Shown here: one piece after another, positions 43,763 to 54,250 of the stretch
Layout of the letters: every line of letters starts with the position of its first letter
How positions within the stretch are numbered: the stretch's first letter is position 1
The notes under the pieces: generated by a model
The model's input: only the letters and a program-made list of their open reading frames with translations
What the model was told of the DNA's origin: nothing
Databases searched by the model: none
Program-made: the position numbers and the translations under genes
Source: Nocardioides sp. BP30
GTDB lineage: Bacteria; Actinomycetota; Actinomycetes; Propionibacteriales; Nocardioidaceae
DNA length: 64,000 bases
Reading direction: 5' to 3'
Assembly (NCBI RefSeq): GCF_029873215.1
Contig: NZ_CP123620.1
Location: forward strand, 2,604,001 to 2,668,000

Positions 43763-44557
43763 TCAGGAGGCGCGCGACATCGCCATCGCGATGCGTCGCG
43801 CCTGGGTCACCATCGCCGCCTTCATCTCCGGCGGGACACCGGTGTGCTGGCTTCCGAGGCCAACGGCGATCGCGCCGATCACCCGGCCGCCCTCGGTCAG
43901 GATCGGGACCGCGATCGCGCACGAGTCCATCCGAATCTCGTTGCGCACCCACGAGATGCCGGTGCGCCGGATCTCTTCCATCTCGCGAAGCAGCTTCTCC
44001 GGTCCGCCGATGGTGAACGGCGTCAGCGCGACCAGCGGCTGGGCGACGACCGCCGCGAAGACCTCGGCCGGGCTGAACGCGAGGATCGCCTTGCCCGCGG
44101 CGGTGCAGTGCATGGGTGCCCGGGTTCCGACACCCATCCAGTAACTCGAGTGGTCCTGACCGGGCGCCCAGATCTTGTCGACGCAGCGCACACTGCGCCT
44201 TCCGTGCGGCACGGTCAGGTTGACCGTTGTCCGGAAGGTGGCGAACAACTCCGCGATGTACGGGTGCCCGACATCGGCGAGCGTGGCCGACTTGGGTGCC
44301 ATCTCCCCCAGCTCGGCCAGCCGGATGCCGAGCTGGTACTGCCCGTCGACCCGGTTGACCAGCCCCCACTCGACCAGCTCGGAGCAGAGTCGGTAGACGG
44401 TGGTCTTGGAGATCCCGGACTCACGGGCCAAGGAGGTCAGCCCGAGGGGCCCGCGCGCGCCCAGGGTCTCCACGAGTCGGCGGACCTTGTCGATCACCGA
44501 CTCGACGGCGAGATCATTCTGCATGGTGGTTCCATCAAGCCGGCGTGCTTCTGTCAT
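43763..44557 (-). CDS. IclR family transcriptional regulator
   Basis: 264 residues. N-terminal winged helix (LGLTSLARESGISKTTVYRL, residues about 40-60) and C-terminal GAF-like effector domain (GRRSVRCVDKI, APMHCTAAGKAILA, PILTEGGRVIGAIAVG). IclR proteins commonly control aromatic catabolism in response to a ring-derived acid. The start is uncertain: ATG 44557, ATG 44524 or ATG 44632 are all in frame. It is the only intact regulator in the island and is placed between hydrolase and reductase genes, so it probably controls them. Confidence 0.9.
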   Translation of the reverse strand: MTEARRLDGTTMQNDLAVESVIDKVRRLVETLGARGPLGLTSLARESGISKTTVYRLCSELVEWGLVNRVDGQYQLGIRLAELGEMAPKSATLADVGHPYIAELFATFRTTVNLTVPHGRRSVRCVDKIWAPGQDHSSYWMGVGTRAPMHCTAAGKAILAFSPAEVFAAVVAQPLVALTPFTIGGPEKLLREMEEIRRTGISWVRNEIRMDSCAIAVPILTEGGRVIGAIAVGLGSQHTGVPPEMKAAMVTQARRIAMAMSRAS

Positions 44558-44635
44558 CGTCGCTCTACCGTTCAGCTCTGCGTTCTTGTCCTTCAAGCGG
44601 GTATGCGTCGTTGCGGAGCCCACAGCCATCATCGG

Positions 44636-44651
44636 TTGAAAGAATTTTCAA
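44636..44651. promoter_or_regulatory. AT-rich inverted repeat TTGAAA-N4-TTTCAA upstream of the IclR gene
   Basis: A perfect 6-bp inverted repeat in a locally AT-rich spot, immediately upstream of the furthest iclR start and followed by TTGTTTCAGG. It may be the regulator's own promoter or operator. The stop of the upstream hydrolase gene is at 44658. Confidence 0.45.
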
Positions 44652-44657
44652 TTTGTT

Positions 44658-45560
44658 TCAGGAATTGGTCGTCCCGGCGTCGAGGAAGGTCGTCACAATG
44701 CCGACGAAGTCGTGCGGACGCTCCTCCTCCATGTGGTGCCCCGCCTCGTCCTGGAGATAGACGTCGGCATGCGGCGCGATGTCGGAGAGCAGCACCGGGT
44801 AAGAGTCCTGAACGAAGACGTCCTGCTTGCCGTAGAAGAAGAGGATCCGGGCCTTGACGGTCGCGAGCTTCGCCTCAAGGTCGTCCGGCTGGCCCCACGC
44901 CTCACGCGCCGAGCCGAGGTAGCGCTGGCCCGGGGTGAGGCTGTAGAGGTACCGGAGCTCGACGTTCGTCTCGTTCACGGCTGCCGGGTCGAAGTACTCC
45001 AGCCGCGTCATGATCGCGACGATCTTCTCCCGGGAGGGGCCGTCGCCGGCGTAGTAGTTCGTCCAGGCCGTCGCGCCCTCCTCCCCGAGCTCGGGGGTTT
45101 TCGCACCCCGGCCGCGGGCGACCGGCTCGCTGCCGGTGACCACCATCTTGCGGACCAGGTCGGGGCGATCTGCCGCCAGCGCGATGGCGGCCGATCCGCC
45201 GATCGAGTTGCAGATGAAGTCCGCACCGACGATCCCCAACTGGTCGAGCGCCGCGGCGATCTTCGAGGCGTGCCAAGTCCATACCGGGCCTTGCGCATCG
45301 GCCTGGGTGGAAAAGCCATAGTTCTGCATATCCAGCAGGATCACGCGGCGGTCAGCGGCCAGGAGAGGAGCCACCGTCCAGAAGTCGGTCCACGACGTAC
45401 AGCCCGGGCCCCCACCGTGCAGCAGGACGGTGGGCTTGCCCTCGCCCAGCTCCGCGACCCAAATCTCGTCGCCGGCGCCGGACGGCACCAAACGCCCCTC
45501 GGGCGCACCGAGCGCGTAGGCGTCGGGGATGGTCGCGATGGCCGGTGGGTTGATCGTCAT
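44658..45560 (-). CDS. Alpha/beta hydrolase, meta-cleavage-product hydrolase type (BphD/HsaD-like)
   Basis: 300 residues. Oxyanion region LLHGGGPGCTSWTDF, nucleophile Ser in CNSIGGSAAIAL, acid in GKQDVFV and His in AGHHMEEERP. The HGGGPG and NSxGG patterns are typical of enzymes that cut C-C bonds in extradiol ring-fission products. No extradiol dioxygenase is encoded in the window, so the substrate is inferred. ATG 45560 has an AAGGAG site 6 bases away. It follows the Rieske ferredoxin on the same strand. Confidence 0.85.
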   Translation of the reverse strand: MTINPPAIATIPDAYALGAPEGRLVPSGAGDEIWVAELGEGKPTVLLHGGGPGCTSWTDFWTVAPLLAADRRVILLDMQNYGFSTQADAQGPVWTWHASKIAAALDQLGIVGADFICNSIGGSAAIALAADRPDLVRKMVVTGSEPVARGRGAKTPELGEEGATAWTNYYAGDGPSREKIVAIMTRLEYFDPAAVNETNVELRYLYSLTPGQRYLGSAREAWGQPDDLEAKLATVKARILFFYGKQDVFVQDSYPVLLSDIAPHADVYLQDEAGHHMEEERPHDFVGIVTTFLDAGTTNS

Positions 45561-45675
45561 GATGCTCCTTGAATCGCTGGTGCGTGGGGTTGGCTGCAGT
45601 CTCATGAGGCCGATCGACGTCCGTCGGCACGGAGTCCGTTCACCGGTCCGGGTTCTGTAAACCCTGGGTAACGCC

Positions 45676-46056
45676 TCAGCCGCGGAGCTTCTCGACGACG
45701 CATCCCTCGCGGCCGCGCAGGTCGACATAGACCGTGCCCTCGACCACGACCACGGGGTACGTCGCCACCGGCTCGGTCGCGGGAAGGGTGAGCGCCTCAC
45801 CGGTCTTGATGTCGAACTTCGCCGCGTGCAGCTCGCACTCGACGGTGCCGTCTTCGATCCATCCGTCGCCCAGGGAGTACTCCGAGTGGCTGCAGGTGTC
45901 GTCACTGGCGAAGTAGCCGTCCTCGATGTGGTAGACCGCGACCGGAGGCTTCAGCGGCAGGACGATCGCAGCGTCCAGGTCGATCGCGTCGGCCGGACCG
46001 GCGTCGTACCAGTCGGTGAGGTTCTCGGCGGTCGGGTACGGGTCGGCCATGGTCAT
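45676..46056 (-). CDS. Rieske [2Fe-2S] ferredoxin
   Basis: 126 residues. The cluster motif is CSHSEYSLGDG then CELHAAKFD, the two Cys-X-His and Cys-X2-His pairs of Rieske ferredoxins such as BphA3. It carries electrons from the FAD reductase to the oxygenase. A 20-residue N-terminal extension is unusual but short. The start overlaps the stop of the upstream hydrolase (ATGA), so they are translationally coupled. Confidence 0.9.
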   Translation of the reverse strand: MTMADPYPTAENLTDWYDAGPADAIDLDAAIVLPLKPPVAVYHIEDGYFASDDTCSHSEYSLGDGWIEDGTVECELHAAKFDIKTGEALTLPATEPVATYPVVVVEGTVYVDLRGREGCVVEKLRG

Positions 46057-46952
46057 GCCGCCAGCCCCTTCGTGGTGTTGCGGGTGAGGAACTCGAGCAC
46101 GGCGGATGCCCACTCGTAGGGGCGCTCCATCGGTGGCCAGTGTCCGCACTCGTTGAGCAGCAGCACGTCGGCGGTGGGCATGTTCGCCAGGAACAGCAGC
46201 GCCTGCTCGTATGGCACCATCCGGTCGAATCGGCCGTGGATGACCAGCGCCGGGATGGTGAGGCTGCTCAGTGCGGTCACGTTGCTGTGCGGGACGCTGA
46301 CCGAGCGCTCGTTGGCCTCCCAGTGATCCATGTGCTCGGCCCGGAACGCGAGCAGGTCGTCGATCAGCTCTTCGGTGACGTTGGACTGGTCGAACCACAG
46401 GCCCTTCATCAGTCGAGTCAGCTTCTCCCGGTTGTGTGGATCGGCCTGACTCTCCTCGTGCAACCGCCAGGTCTCACCCGGGAAGTTGGCCAGCAGGTAG
46501 GGGTCTCCACCGGTGGAGGCGTGGCAAGCGCCGAGCACGAGGGCCTCGACGCGGTCAGGGTGCTGGAGCGCGACGTCGAGTGAGGTGGTGGCGCCCTGGG
46601 ACGTCCCAACGCAGGTCACCTTCCCCAGACCCAGGTGGTCCATCACCCGGATGACCGCACGGACCGACACGTCGTGGGTGGGCTCGTGGTAGGTCACCGG
46701 GCCGGTGTGACCGTAGTTCGTCAGCTCCACCACGATGCAGCGCCGATGCTGCGCGAGGATCTCGAGGGCGTCGCGATAGAGGAGCCACGCCGTCGAGCCG
46801 GGCTGAGGGCCCCAGGCCGAACAGAGAACCAGGGGCTCCCCCTCCCCCAGGTCGAGGTAGTAGATCGGGCCTTCAGGCGAGTCGATGGTGTGTGCGATCC
46901 CCTCGGGCGGGAGGAGGTCGCGCGGGCCGATGAGCTGGGTCGCCGTGTTCAT
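46053..46952 (-). CDS. Alpha/beta hydrolase
   Basis: 299 residues. Nucleophile elbow CVGTSQGATTSL, acid in IHGRFDRMVPYE, His in CGHWPPMERP. The expected HG oxyanion motif is replaced by LCSAWGPQPGSTAW, so it diverges from its neighbour and probably has a different substrate (esterase or C-C hydrolase). ATG 46952 is chosen; the upstream extension is Arg-rich. It is divergent from the DHA2 transporter and coupled to the ferredoxin gene. Confidence 0.82.
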   Translation of the reverse strand: MNTATQLIGPRDLLPPEGIAHTIDSPEGPIYYLDLGEGEPLVLCSAWGPQPGSTAWLLYRDALEILAQHRRCIVVELTNYGHTGPVTYHEPTHDVSVRAVIRVMDHLGLGKVTCVGTSQGATTSLDVALQHPDRVEALVLGACHASTGGDPYLLANFPGETWRLHEESQADPHNREKLTRLMKGLWFDQSNVTEELIDDLLAFRAEHMDHWEANERSVSVPHSNVTALSSLTIPALVIHGRFDRMVPYEQALLFLANMPTADVLLLNECGHWPPMERPYEWASAVLEFLTRNTTKGLAA

Positions 46953-46983
46953 GATCGGGGCGCCTTCCTGTTCTGGTTGCGAG

Positions 46984-47006
46984 AACATTGACCGGCGAAT
47001 GTTTCG
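46984..47006. promoter_or_regulatory. Candidate IclR operator in the divergent hydrolase/MFS promoter
   Basis: AACATT (46984-46989) and AATGTT (46998-47003) form an inverted pair, and the second arm lies in CGAA-TGT-TTCG (46996-47006). Position between two divergent genes suits joint control. It shares its core with the elements at 42446-42457 and 43718-43728. Confidence 0.5.
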
Positions 47007-47077
47007 GCGCAATCGCATCGTCCGCTGAGCGAACCGAGCGGTTGACCGGCAGCGTCGACTTCGAGCCAATGTGCACC

Positions 47078-48532
47078 ATGGACAAGACCCGCCAGCGACG
47101 TCGGATCAGCGCTCGCACCGCCGCGGCGACCGCCTACGTGACCAGCATGACGTTGGCTTCGCTCGACTCGCACGTGGTCAACATCATGCTGCCCACGCTC
47201 ACCCACGACTTCCACTCCTCCCTCGGGTCGGTGAAGTGGACCGTGCTCGTCTACGTGCTCGCGATGGCGATCGCGCTCCCGGTGGCACCCTGGCTCAGCG
47301 GCCGCTTCGGCGAGCGCCGCGTATTCATCGGCGCGACCCTCGGATTCGCGCTCGCCAGCGCGGCGTGCGGCGCCGCCCAGTCACTGGAGCAACTGGTGTC
47401 CTTCCGCGTACTCCAGGGTATCGGCGGCGGCCTCGTCGGACCGCTGGCGACCGCCATGCTCTACCGGACTTACCCGCAGAGCGAGCGGCCGCGGATCACC
47501 CGGCTCCTGCTGGTGCCGATCGCGCTCGGGCCGGCTCTCGCACCACCCTTGGGCGGGTTCCTGGTCGAGCACCTCTCCTGGCATGTCGCGTTCTACCTCA
47601 ACATCCCGATCGGGCTCCTCACCGTGTCGATGGTGTGGGTCGGGCTCGACGCGGACGATGGCAACGAGCGACTGCCGCTCAACGTCGGTGCCCTGGTCAC
47701 CGCCGGCCTCGCCCTCGGCGGGACCATCTACGTCCTCGGCAAGGGACCCGAGGACGGCTGGAGCGACCCGCTGGTCCTCACGACCGCGGCCGTCGCGGTC
47801 GCCGCGATGGCGCGATTCGTCACGATCGAGTGGAGCACACCCCACCCGCTCCTCGGGATCACCCTCCTGCGCGAGCCGGTCTTCCGGTTCTCCAACATCG
47901 CCACGATGCTGCAGACCGTCGGATGGCTCGGCGGCCTGTACTACGTCACCCCGCTCGTGCTGCAGGACGTCGGTTCCCACTCGCCGCTGGTCGCCGGGCT
48001 GGTCCTCACCTGCATTCCCCTCGGCGTGATCATCTCGACCCAGACCGTGGCGCGGGCCCATGACCAGATCGGCCCACGGATGCTCACCATGGTGGGGCAA
48101 GGGGGACTGGCCGCCGCGCTGGTCGTGCTGGCCACCTTCGACGGGGCGACACCGTTATGGCGCTTCTGCCTGACCGTCTTCTGTGCTGGAGTGTTCAACG
48201 GGATGGCGATGGTGAGTCTGCAGGCCTCGATGTTCACCAACATCCCCGACTCCGCGCTGTCCCAGGCAGCCACCATCCTGAACGTCAACCGGCAGGCCTC
48301 CACCGCCCTCGGTGCCGGGATCGCGACAGCCATCATCGCCGCGGGAGCCGTCGGAGGCGGTCTCGCCGACGTCACGTATTACCAGGCTGCGTTCCTGGTG
48401 GCGGCTGTTGCCTCGCTCGGGGCGGGAGCTGCTGCGATCGCCCTGCCCGGTCGGGCCGCGCCGGTCCTCTCGGCGCTGGTCGAGCCCGCCTTCGAGAGCA
48501 CCGCGCCCGTCCCTCGAGCACCGCGATGGTGA
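47078..48532 (+). CDS. MFS drug/metabolite efflux transporter, DHA2 (EmrB/QacA) type
   Basis: 484 residues with about 14 hydrophobic segments. Motif A-like WLSGRFGERRVF, motif C-like region PIALGPALAPPLGGFLVEHL and the N-terminal LDSHVVNIMLPTL mark the DHA2 group. It probably exports an aromatic substrate, intermediate or toxic analogue. The first Met (47069 or 47078) is ambiguous. It is the last intact island gene on the right. Confidence 0.88.
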   Translation: MDKTRQRRRISARTAAATAYVTSMTLASLDSHVVNIMLPTLTHDFHSSLGSVKWTVLVYVLAMAIALPVAPWLSGRFGERRVFIGATLGFALASAACGAAQSLEQLVSFRVLQGIGGGLVGPLATAMLYRTYPQSERPRITRLLLVPIALGPALAPPLGGFLVEHLSWHVAFYLNIPIGLLTVSMVWVGLDADDGNERLPLNVGALVTAGLALGGTIYVLGKGPEDGWSDPLVLTTAAVAVAAMARFVTIEWSTPHPLLGITLLREPVFRFSNIATMLQTVGWLGGLYYVTPLVLQDVGSHSPLVAGLVLTCIPLGVIISTQTVARAHDQIGPRMLTMVGQGGLAAALVVLATFDGATPLWRFCLTVFCAGVFNGMAMVSLQASMFTNIPDSALSQAATILNVNRQASTALGAGIATAIIAAGAVGGGLADVTYYQAAFLVAAVASLGAGAAAIALPGRAAPVLSALVEPAFESTAPVPRAPRW

Positions 48533-48556
48533 CCGGTGGAGTCTGCCGAACTCGAT

Positions 48557-48725
48557 TCAGTACCGCTTCTGGATCAGTACGACGACGTCGCCGACCGCGA
48601 CACCGAGCCCCGCGACGATCGGCCCGAACGACTGCGCCACACCGGCCGTGCCACGGGTTCAGTCCGCACCGAGGACACCATCGCCAGGGCGACCGCCGTC
48701 CAGATCGCCTGGGTACTCGCCGCCG
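48557..48725 (-). pseudogene. Degraded membrane-protein fragment downstream of the MFS gene
   Basis: On the minus strand one frame reads GVAQSFGPIVAGLGVAVGDV up to a stop at 48557, while an adjacent frame upstream reads TQAIWTAVALAMVSSV. Together they look like the last two membrane segments of a transporter broken by a frameshift and an in-frame stop at 48659. No family is recognised. The 401-base gap 48533-48933 otherwise holds the right direct repeat. Confidence 0.3.
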
Positions 48726-48814
48726 ATGGGGAGGCGACGTTCTCGCTGTCGGACGCGTCCTGCCCGAGCGGATGGATCCCACGCAGCACTTCGACCCGGA
48801 CGACTGCCCCCGCG

Positions 48815-48910
48815 GGCTCGGACCTGCCGGCTCCCCAGGAAACGCGATACTCAGAATGCCCTCCGAACACCTTCGTGCGCCGTGCTGTGCGAGCTCGCCC
48901 TAGTCGCCGG
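48815..48910. repeat. Right copy of the ~100-bp direct repeat flanking the catabolic island
   Basis: 48815-48864 matches 33931-33980 at 46 of 50 bases, in the same orientation, with weaker similarity to about 48910. It ends 24 bases before the stop of the flavoprotein gene of the chaperone operon, so it marks the boundary between island and that operon. Confidence 0.75.
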
Positions 48911-48933
48911 CTCCACGGCGTTCGCCATCAACC

Positions 48934-50601
48934 TCAGAGACGTCCCTCGGACTCGAGGAACTCGTGGACGTGGCGAATGGCCACGGAGCCCTCGCCGACG
49001 GCGGATGCGACGCGCTTGACCGAGCCGCTCCGGACGTCGCCGACGGCGAAGACGCCCCGGTGGCTCGTCTCGAACAACCCCTCGCGGCCGTCGGCGGGCG
49101 GTCCGGTGAGCACATACCCCTTCGAGTCGAGCATGATCTGTCCCTGCAGCCAGCTGGTGTGCGGGGCCGCCCCGATCAGGACGAACAGGGCTCTGGTCGC
49201 CACGCGATGCTTCTCGTCGGTCTGAAGGTCGTGCAGCAGCACTTCTTCGAGCCCTTCGTCTCCGATGAGCTCGGCCACCTCGCTGGTGCGCCAGATCGTG
49301 ATGCGCGGCGATTGCTCGACGCGGTCGGCGAGGTAGCGCGACATGTCTCGTCGGAGGTCCTCGTGGCGGATGACGAGGTTGACCGCCGGCGACCGCCGGG
49401 CGAGGAAGCAGGCGGCCTGGCCCGCGGAGTTGCCGCCGCCCACGACGGTGACCGGGTCCCCCCGGCACAGACGGGCCTCGAACTCCGTCGCGGCGTAGTA
49501 GACGCTGCTGCCCTCCAGGCGCTGCATCCCCGGGACGTCCAGGCGTCGGTAGCGCACGCCGGTGGCGACGAGCACCGCATGCGCGGTCAGATCCTCCCCC
49601 TCCGCGAGCCCCACCAGGTGGTAGCCGTCGGCCTGGGTCAGGGAGGTCGCCTCGCCGGGGATGTTGAAGACGGCGCCGAACTTGCGGGCCTGCACCAGCG
49701 CGCGATCGGCCAGCTCCGCCCCGGAGATGCCGGCCGGGAATCCCAGGTAGTTCTCGATCTGGGACGAGGTGGCCGCCTGCCCGCCGGTGGCGAACGCGTC
49801 CACGACGACCGTCGAGAGCCCTTCCGATGCGGCGTAGACGGCCGCTGCCAGGCCGCCCGGGCCCGCGCCCACCACGACAAGGTCGTACGCCGCGCGGCTC
49901 GGCGCCGCTCGAAGGCCGAGGAGCTCGGCCAGCGCCGTGGTGCTGGGGTTGCGCAGGACGGTCTGTCCCTTCCAGATCACCACGGGTGTCTGGTCAGGCG
50001 GGATGTCGAACGCCCGCAGGGTGGCCTCGGCGTCGGGATCCTCCTCGACGTCCTCCCAGCGGCATGGAATGCGATTGCGGCTCGCGAAGTCCCTCAGTCG
50101 ACGGGTGTCGGCCGAGAAGCGAGACCCGATGATCCGGAGGCCGGCGCCGAGGTCGGCATGGATGGTGCGTCGGAGGATGAAGGCGCGCAGGATCAGGTCT
50201 CCGAGCGCCTGATCCTGGCTGACGGCCTGCTTGAGCTGGTCGTACCGCACCTCCAGGACGTCCACGTCGGTCTGGGCGACCGCCGTGACGTAGACCGCCT
50301 GGCCGGTCAGGATCGACAGATCACCGACGAAGCGACCCCGCCCGTGGACGGCGATCACGCGCGACCCTTGCTCGGGGCTCTCCTCCTGGAGGACGCGGAC
50401 CTTGCCGTCCAGGACGACGAACAGACCGCAGTCGCGGTCCCCCGCGCAGAAGAGCCTGGTGCCCTTGGGCAGCGACTTCCGCTCGCCGAATCGCGAGAGC
50501 AGCATGACCTGATCGGCGCTGAGTCGGGGGTAGGCGCCGGTGGTGTCGGGGGTCTCGGGAAGGTCCGGGAGGTCGGCGTCAGACGAACTGCTCGTCGACA
50601 T
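48934..50601 (-). CDS. Thioredoxin-reductase-like flavoprotein with N-terminal cyclic-nucleotide-binding fold, no CxxC
   Basis: 555 residues. Residues 25-145 form a cNMP-binding beta-roll, but the cassette reads GDLSILTGQAVYVTAVA and lacks the Arg that holds cAMP. Residues 160-230 are glutaredoxin-like with a single Cys (RIPCRWED). From about 240 it is a TrxR fold: VVVGAGPGGLAAAVYAA, GGQAATSSQIENY, VVGGGNSAGQAA, FAVGDVRSG. The redox-active CATC of real TrxR is replaced by YYAATEFE, so it cannot pass electrons in the usual way. It is last in the chaperone operon, overlapping the zinc-finger gene by 23 bases. Confidence 0.85.
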   Translation of the reverse strand: MSTSSSSDADLPDLPETPDTTGAYPRLSADQVMLLSRFGERKSLPKGTRLFCAGDRDCGLFVVLDGKVRVLQEESPEQGSRVIAVHGRGRFVGDLSILTGQAVYVTAVAQTDVDVLEVRYDQLKQAVSQDQALGDLILRAFILRRTIHADLGAGLRIIGSRFSADTRRLRDFASRNRIPCRWEDVEEDPDAEATLRAFDIPPDQTPVVIWKGQTVLRNPSTTALAELLGLRAAPSRAAYDLVVVGAGPGGLAAAVYAASEGLSTVVVDAFATGGQAATSSQIENYLGFPAGISGAELADRALVQARKFGAVFNIPGEATSLTQADGYHLVGLAEGEDLTAHAVLVATGVRYRRLDVPGMQRLEGSSVYYAATEFEARLCRGDPVTVVGGGNSAGQAACFLARRSPAVNLVIRHEDLRRDMSRYLADRVEQSPRITIWRTSEVAELIGDEGLEEVLLHDLQTDEKHRVATRALFVLIGAAPHTSWLQGQIMLDSKGYVLTGPPADGREGLFETSHRGVFAVGDVRSGSVKRVASAVGEGSVAIRHVHEFLESEGRL

Positions 50602-50857
50602 AGCACCACCTCCAGTCCTCTCCCGGCTCGATCGAGCGCACGATGACGTGACCCGTGGTGGCGGCGTGAGCGCGCGCGTGTCGCATCGGTGAGGAGTCGC
50701 AGCAGCCGACCTGCCCACAGGTCAGACACTGACGCAGGTGCACCCACGTGGTGGAGAGCCGCAGGCATTCCGGGCACACGCGCCGGGTGGGCGGTGGAAC
50801 GGGCATGATGATGCCGAGGTGCGGATCCTCCCCAACGCGCGTCGGGTGGGCGGTCAT
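50579..50857 (-). CDS. UBP-type zinc-finger protein
   Basis: 92 residues, almost entirely a ZnF-UBP domain: CPECLRLSTTWVHLRQCLTC, GQVGCCDSS, then RHARAHAATTGH, giving the expected Cys/His set. In eukaryotes this fold binds the C-terminal GG of ubiquitin; in bacteria its role is unclear. Pup in this organism ends GGQ, or GGE after deamidation, so a Pup link is tempting but unproven. The gene overlaps thioredoxin (ATGA) upstream and the flavoprotein downstream. Confidence 0.85.
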   Translation of the reverse strand: MTAHPTRVGEDPHLGIIMPVPPPTRRVCPECLRLSTTWVHLRQCLTCGQVGCCDSSPMRHARAHAATTGHVIVRSIEPGEDWRWCYVDEQFV

Positions 50858-51302
50858 GACGCACCCGTCGGGAGCCTGGACTCGAGCCACGAGCGCAGCT
50901 GGTGCTCCGGAAGCGCGCCGATCTGCTTGTCGAGCACCTCGCCGCGGCTGAGAAGGATCAGCGTCGGGATCGACCGGACCTCGAACCGCTGGCTGACCGC
51001 AGGATTGTCGTCGGCATTGACCTTGACCAGCTTCAGATTGCCGGCCAGCTCCCCGGCCAGCCTCTCCAGAGCCGGGCTCACCATGCGGCACGGGCCGCAC
51101 CACGGAGCCCAGACGTCGACCAGGACAGGCAGGCTCGACTCGTCCACGACGGCGTGGAACTCGTCGTCGGTCGCGTCTACCACCCAGCGCAGCGGAGTGC
51201 TGCACTTCCCGCATCGAGGCGTGCCGTCGGCGACCGCCGGAACGCGATTGATCGTCCCGCAGTTGCTGCACTCGACCTCTGCCGTCTTCGCCGTCGTCCC
51301 GC

Positions 51303-51306
<4 letters not shown>
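50854..51306 (-). CDS. Thioredoxin 2-type protein with N-terminal zinc ribbon
   Basis: 150 residues. An N-terminal zinc ribbon (VECSNCG and PRCGKC) precedes a thioredoxin domain with active site [10 protein letters not shown] and cis-Pro in IPTLIL. This is the TrxC layout, resistant to oxidation. It reduces disulfides, here perhaps on chaperone clients. Start overlaps the clpB stop and its end overlaps the zinc-finger start. Confidence 0.92.
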
Positions 51307-53929
<2,623 letters not shown>

Positions 53930-53939
<10 letters not shown>

Positions 53940-54250
53940 GGAGCGCCTCCTCGTCGTGACATGCGTCGTTGTGCCCTCTCCAGCTCCGCGATCCGGTCGA
54001 GCAGCTCGGCGACCAGTCCGACGGCGCAGTAGCTGAGGTTCAGGCTGACCCGCAGCCGCTGGATCCGGGCCATCTCCTTGACCTGGGAGGGGCTGAACCA
54101 CAACCCGCCCTGCGCGTCGCGGGTGACCTCCAGCAATCCGAGGGCCACCAGCCGACGCACGAGGTCGGGATGTACGCCGGTGACCTGTGCGTAGCTGTCC
54201 AGGCTGAGCCGGTAGGGCCGAGCAAGGGCGAAGTGCGTGATCGCTGTCAT
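53930..54250 (-). CDS. CbpM-like chaperone modulator (MerR-like fold)
   Basis: 106 residues. It resembles E. coli CbpM, which binds the J domain of CbpA and inhibits it: [40 protein letters not shown] and a helical end [14 protein letters not shown]. The same fold occurs in HspR-type repressors, so DNA binding is an alternative. The start overlaps the dnaJ stop (ATGA) and the end overlaps clpB by 10 bases. The pairing with a class B DnaJ supports the CbpM reading. Confidence 0.78.

Noticed and set aside
45561..45905. N-terminal extension of the BphD-like hydrolase
   Set aside because: It is antisense to and overlaps the Rieske ferredoxin gene, is Thr/Arg/Ser-rich, and ATG 45560 has a strong AAGGAG site.
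33931..48910. Insertion sequence or transposon ends
   Set aside because: No transposase, terminal inverted repeats or target duplication can be seen; only the direct repeat and the excisionase-like remnant support mobility.
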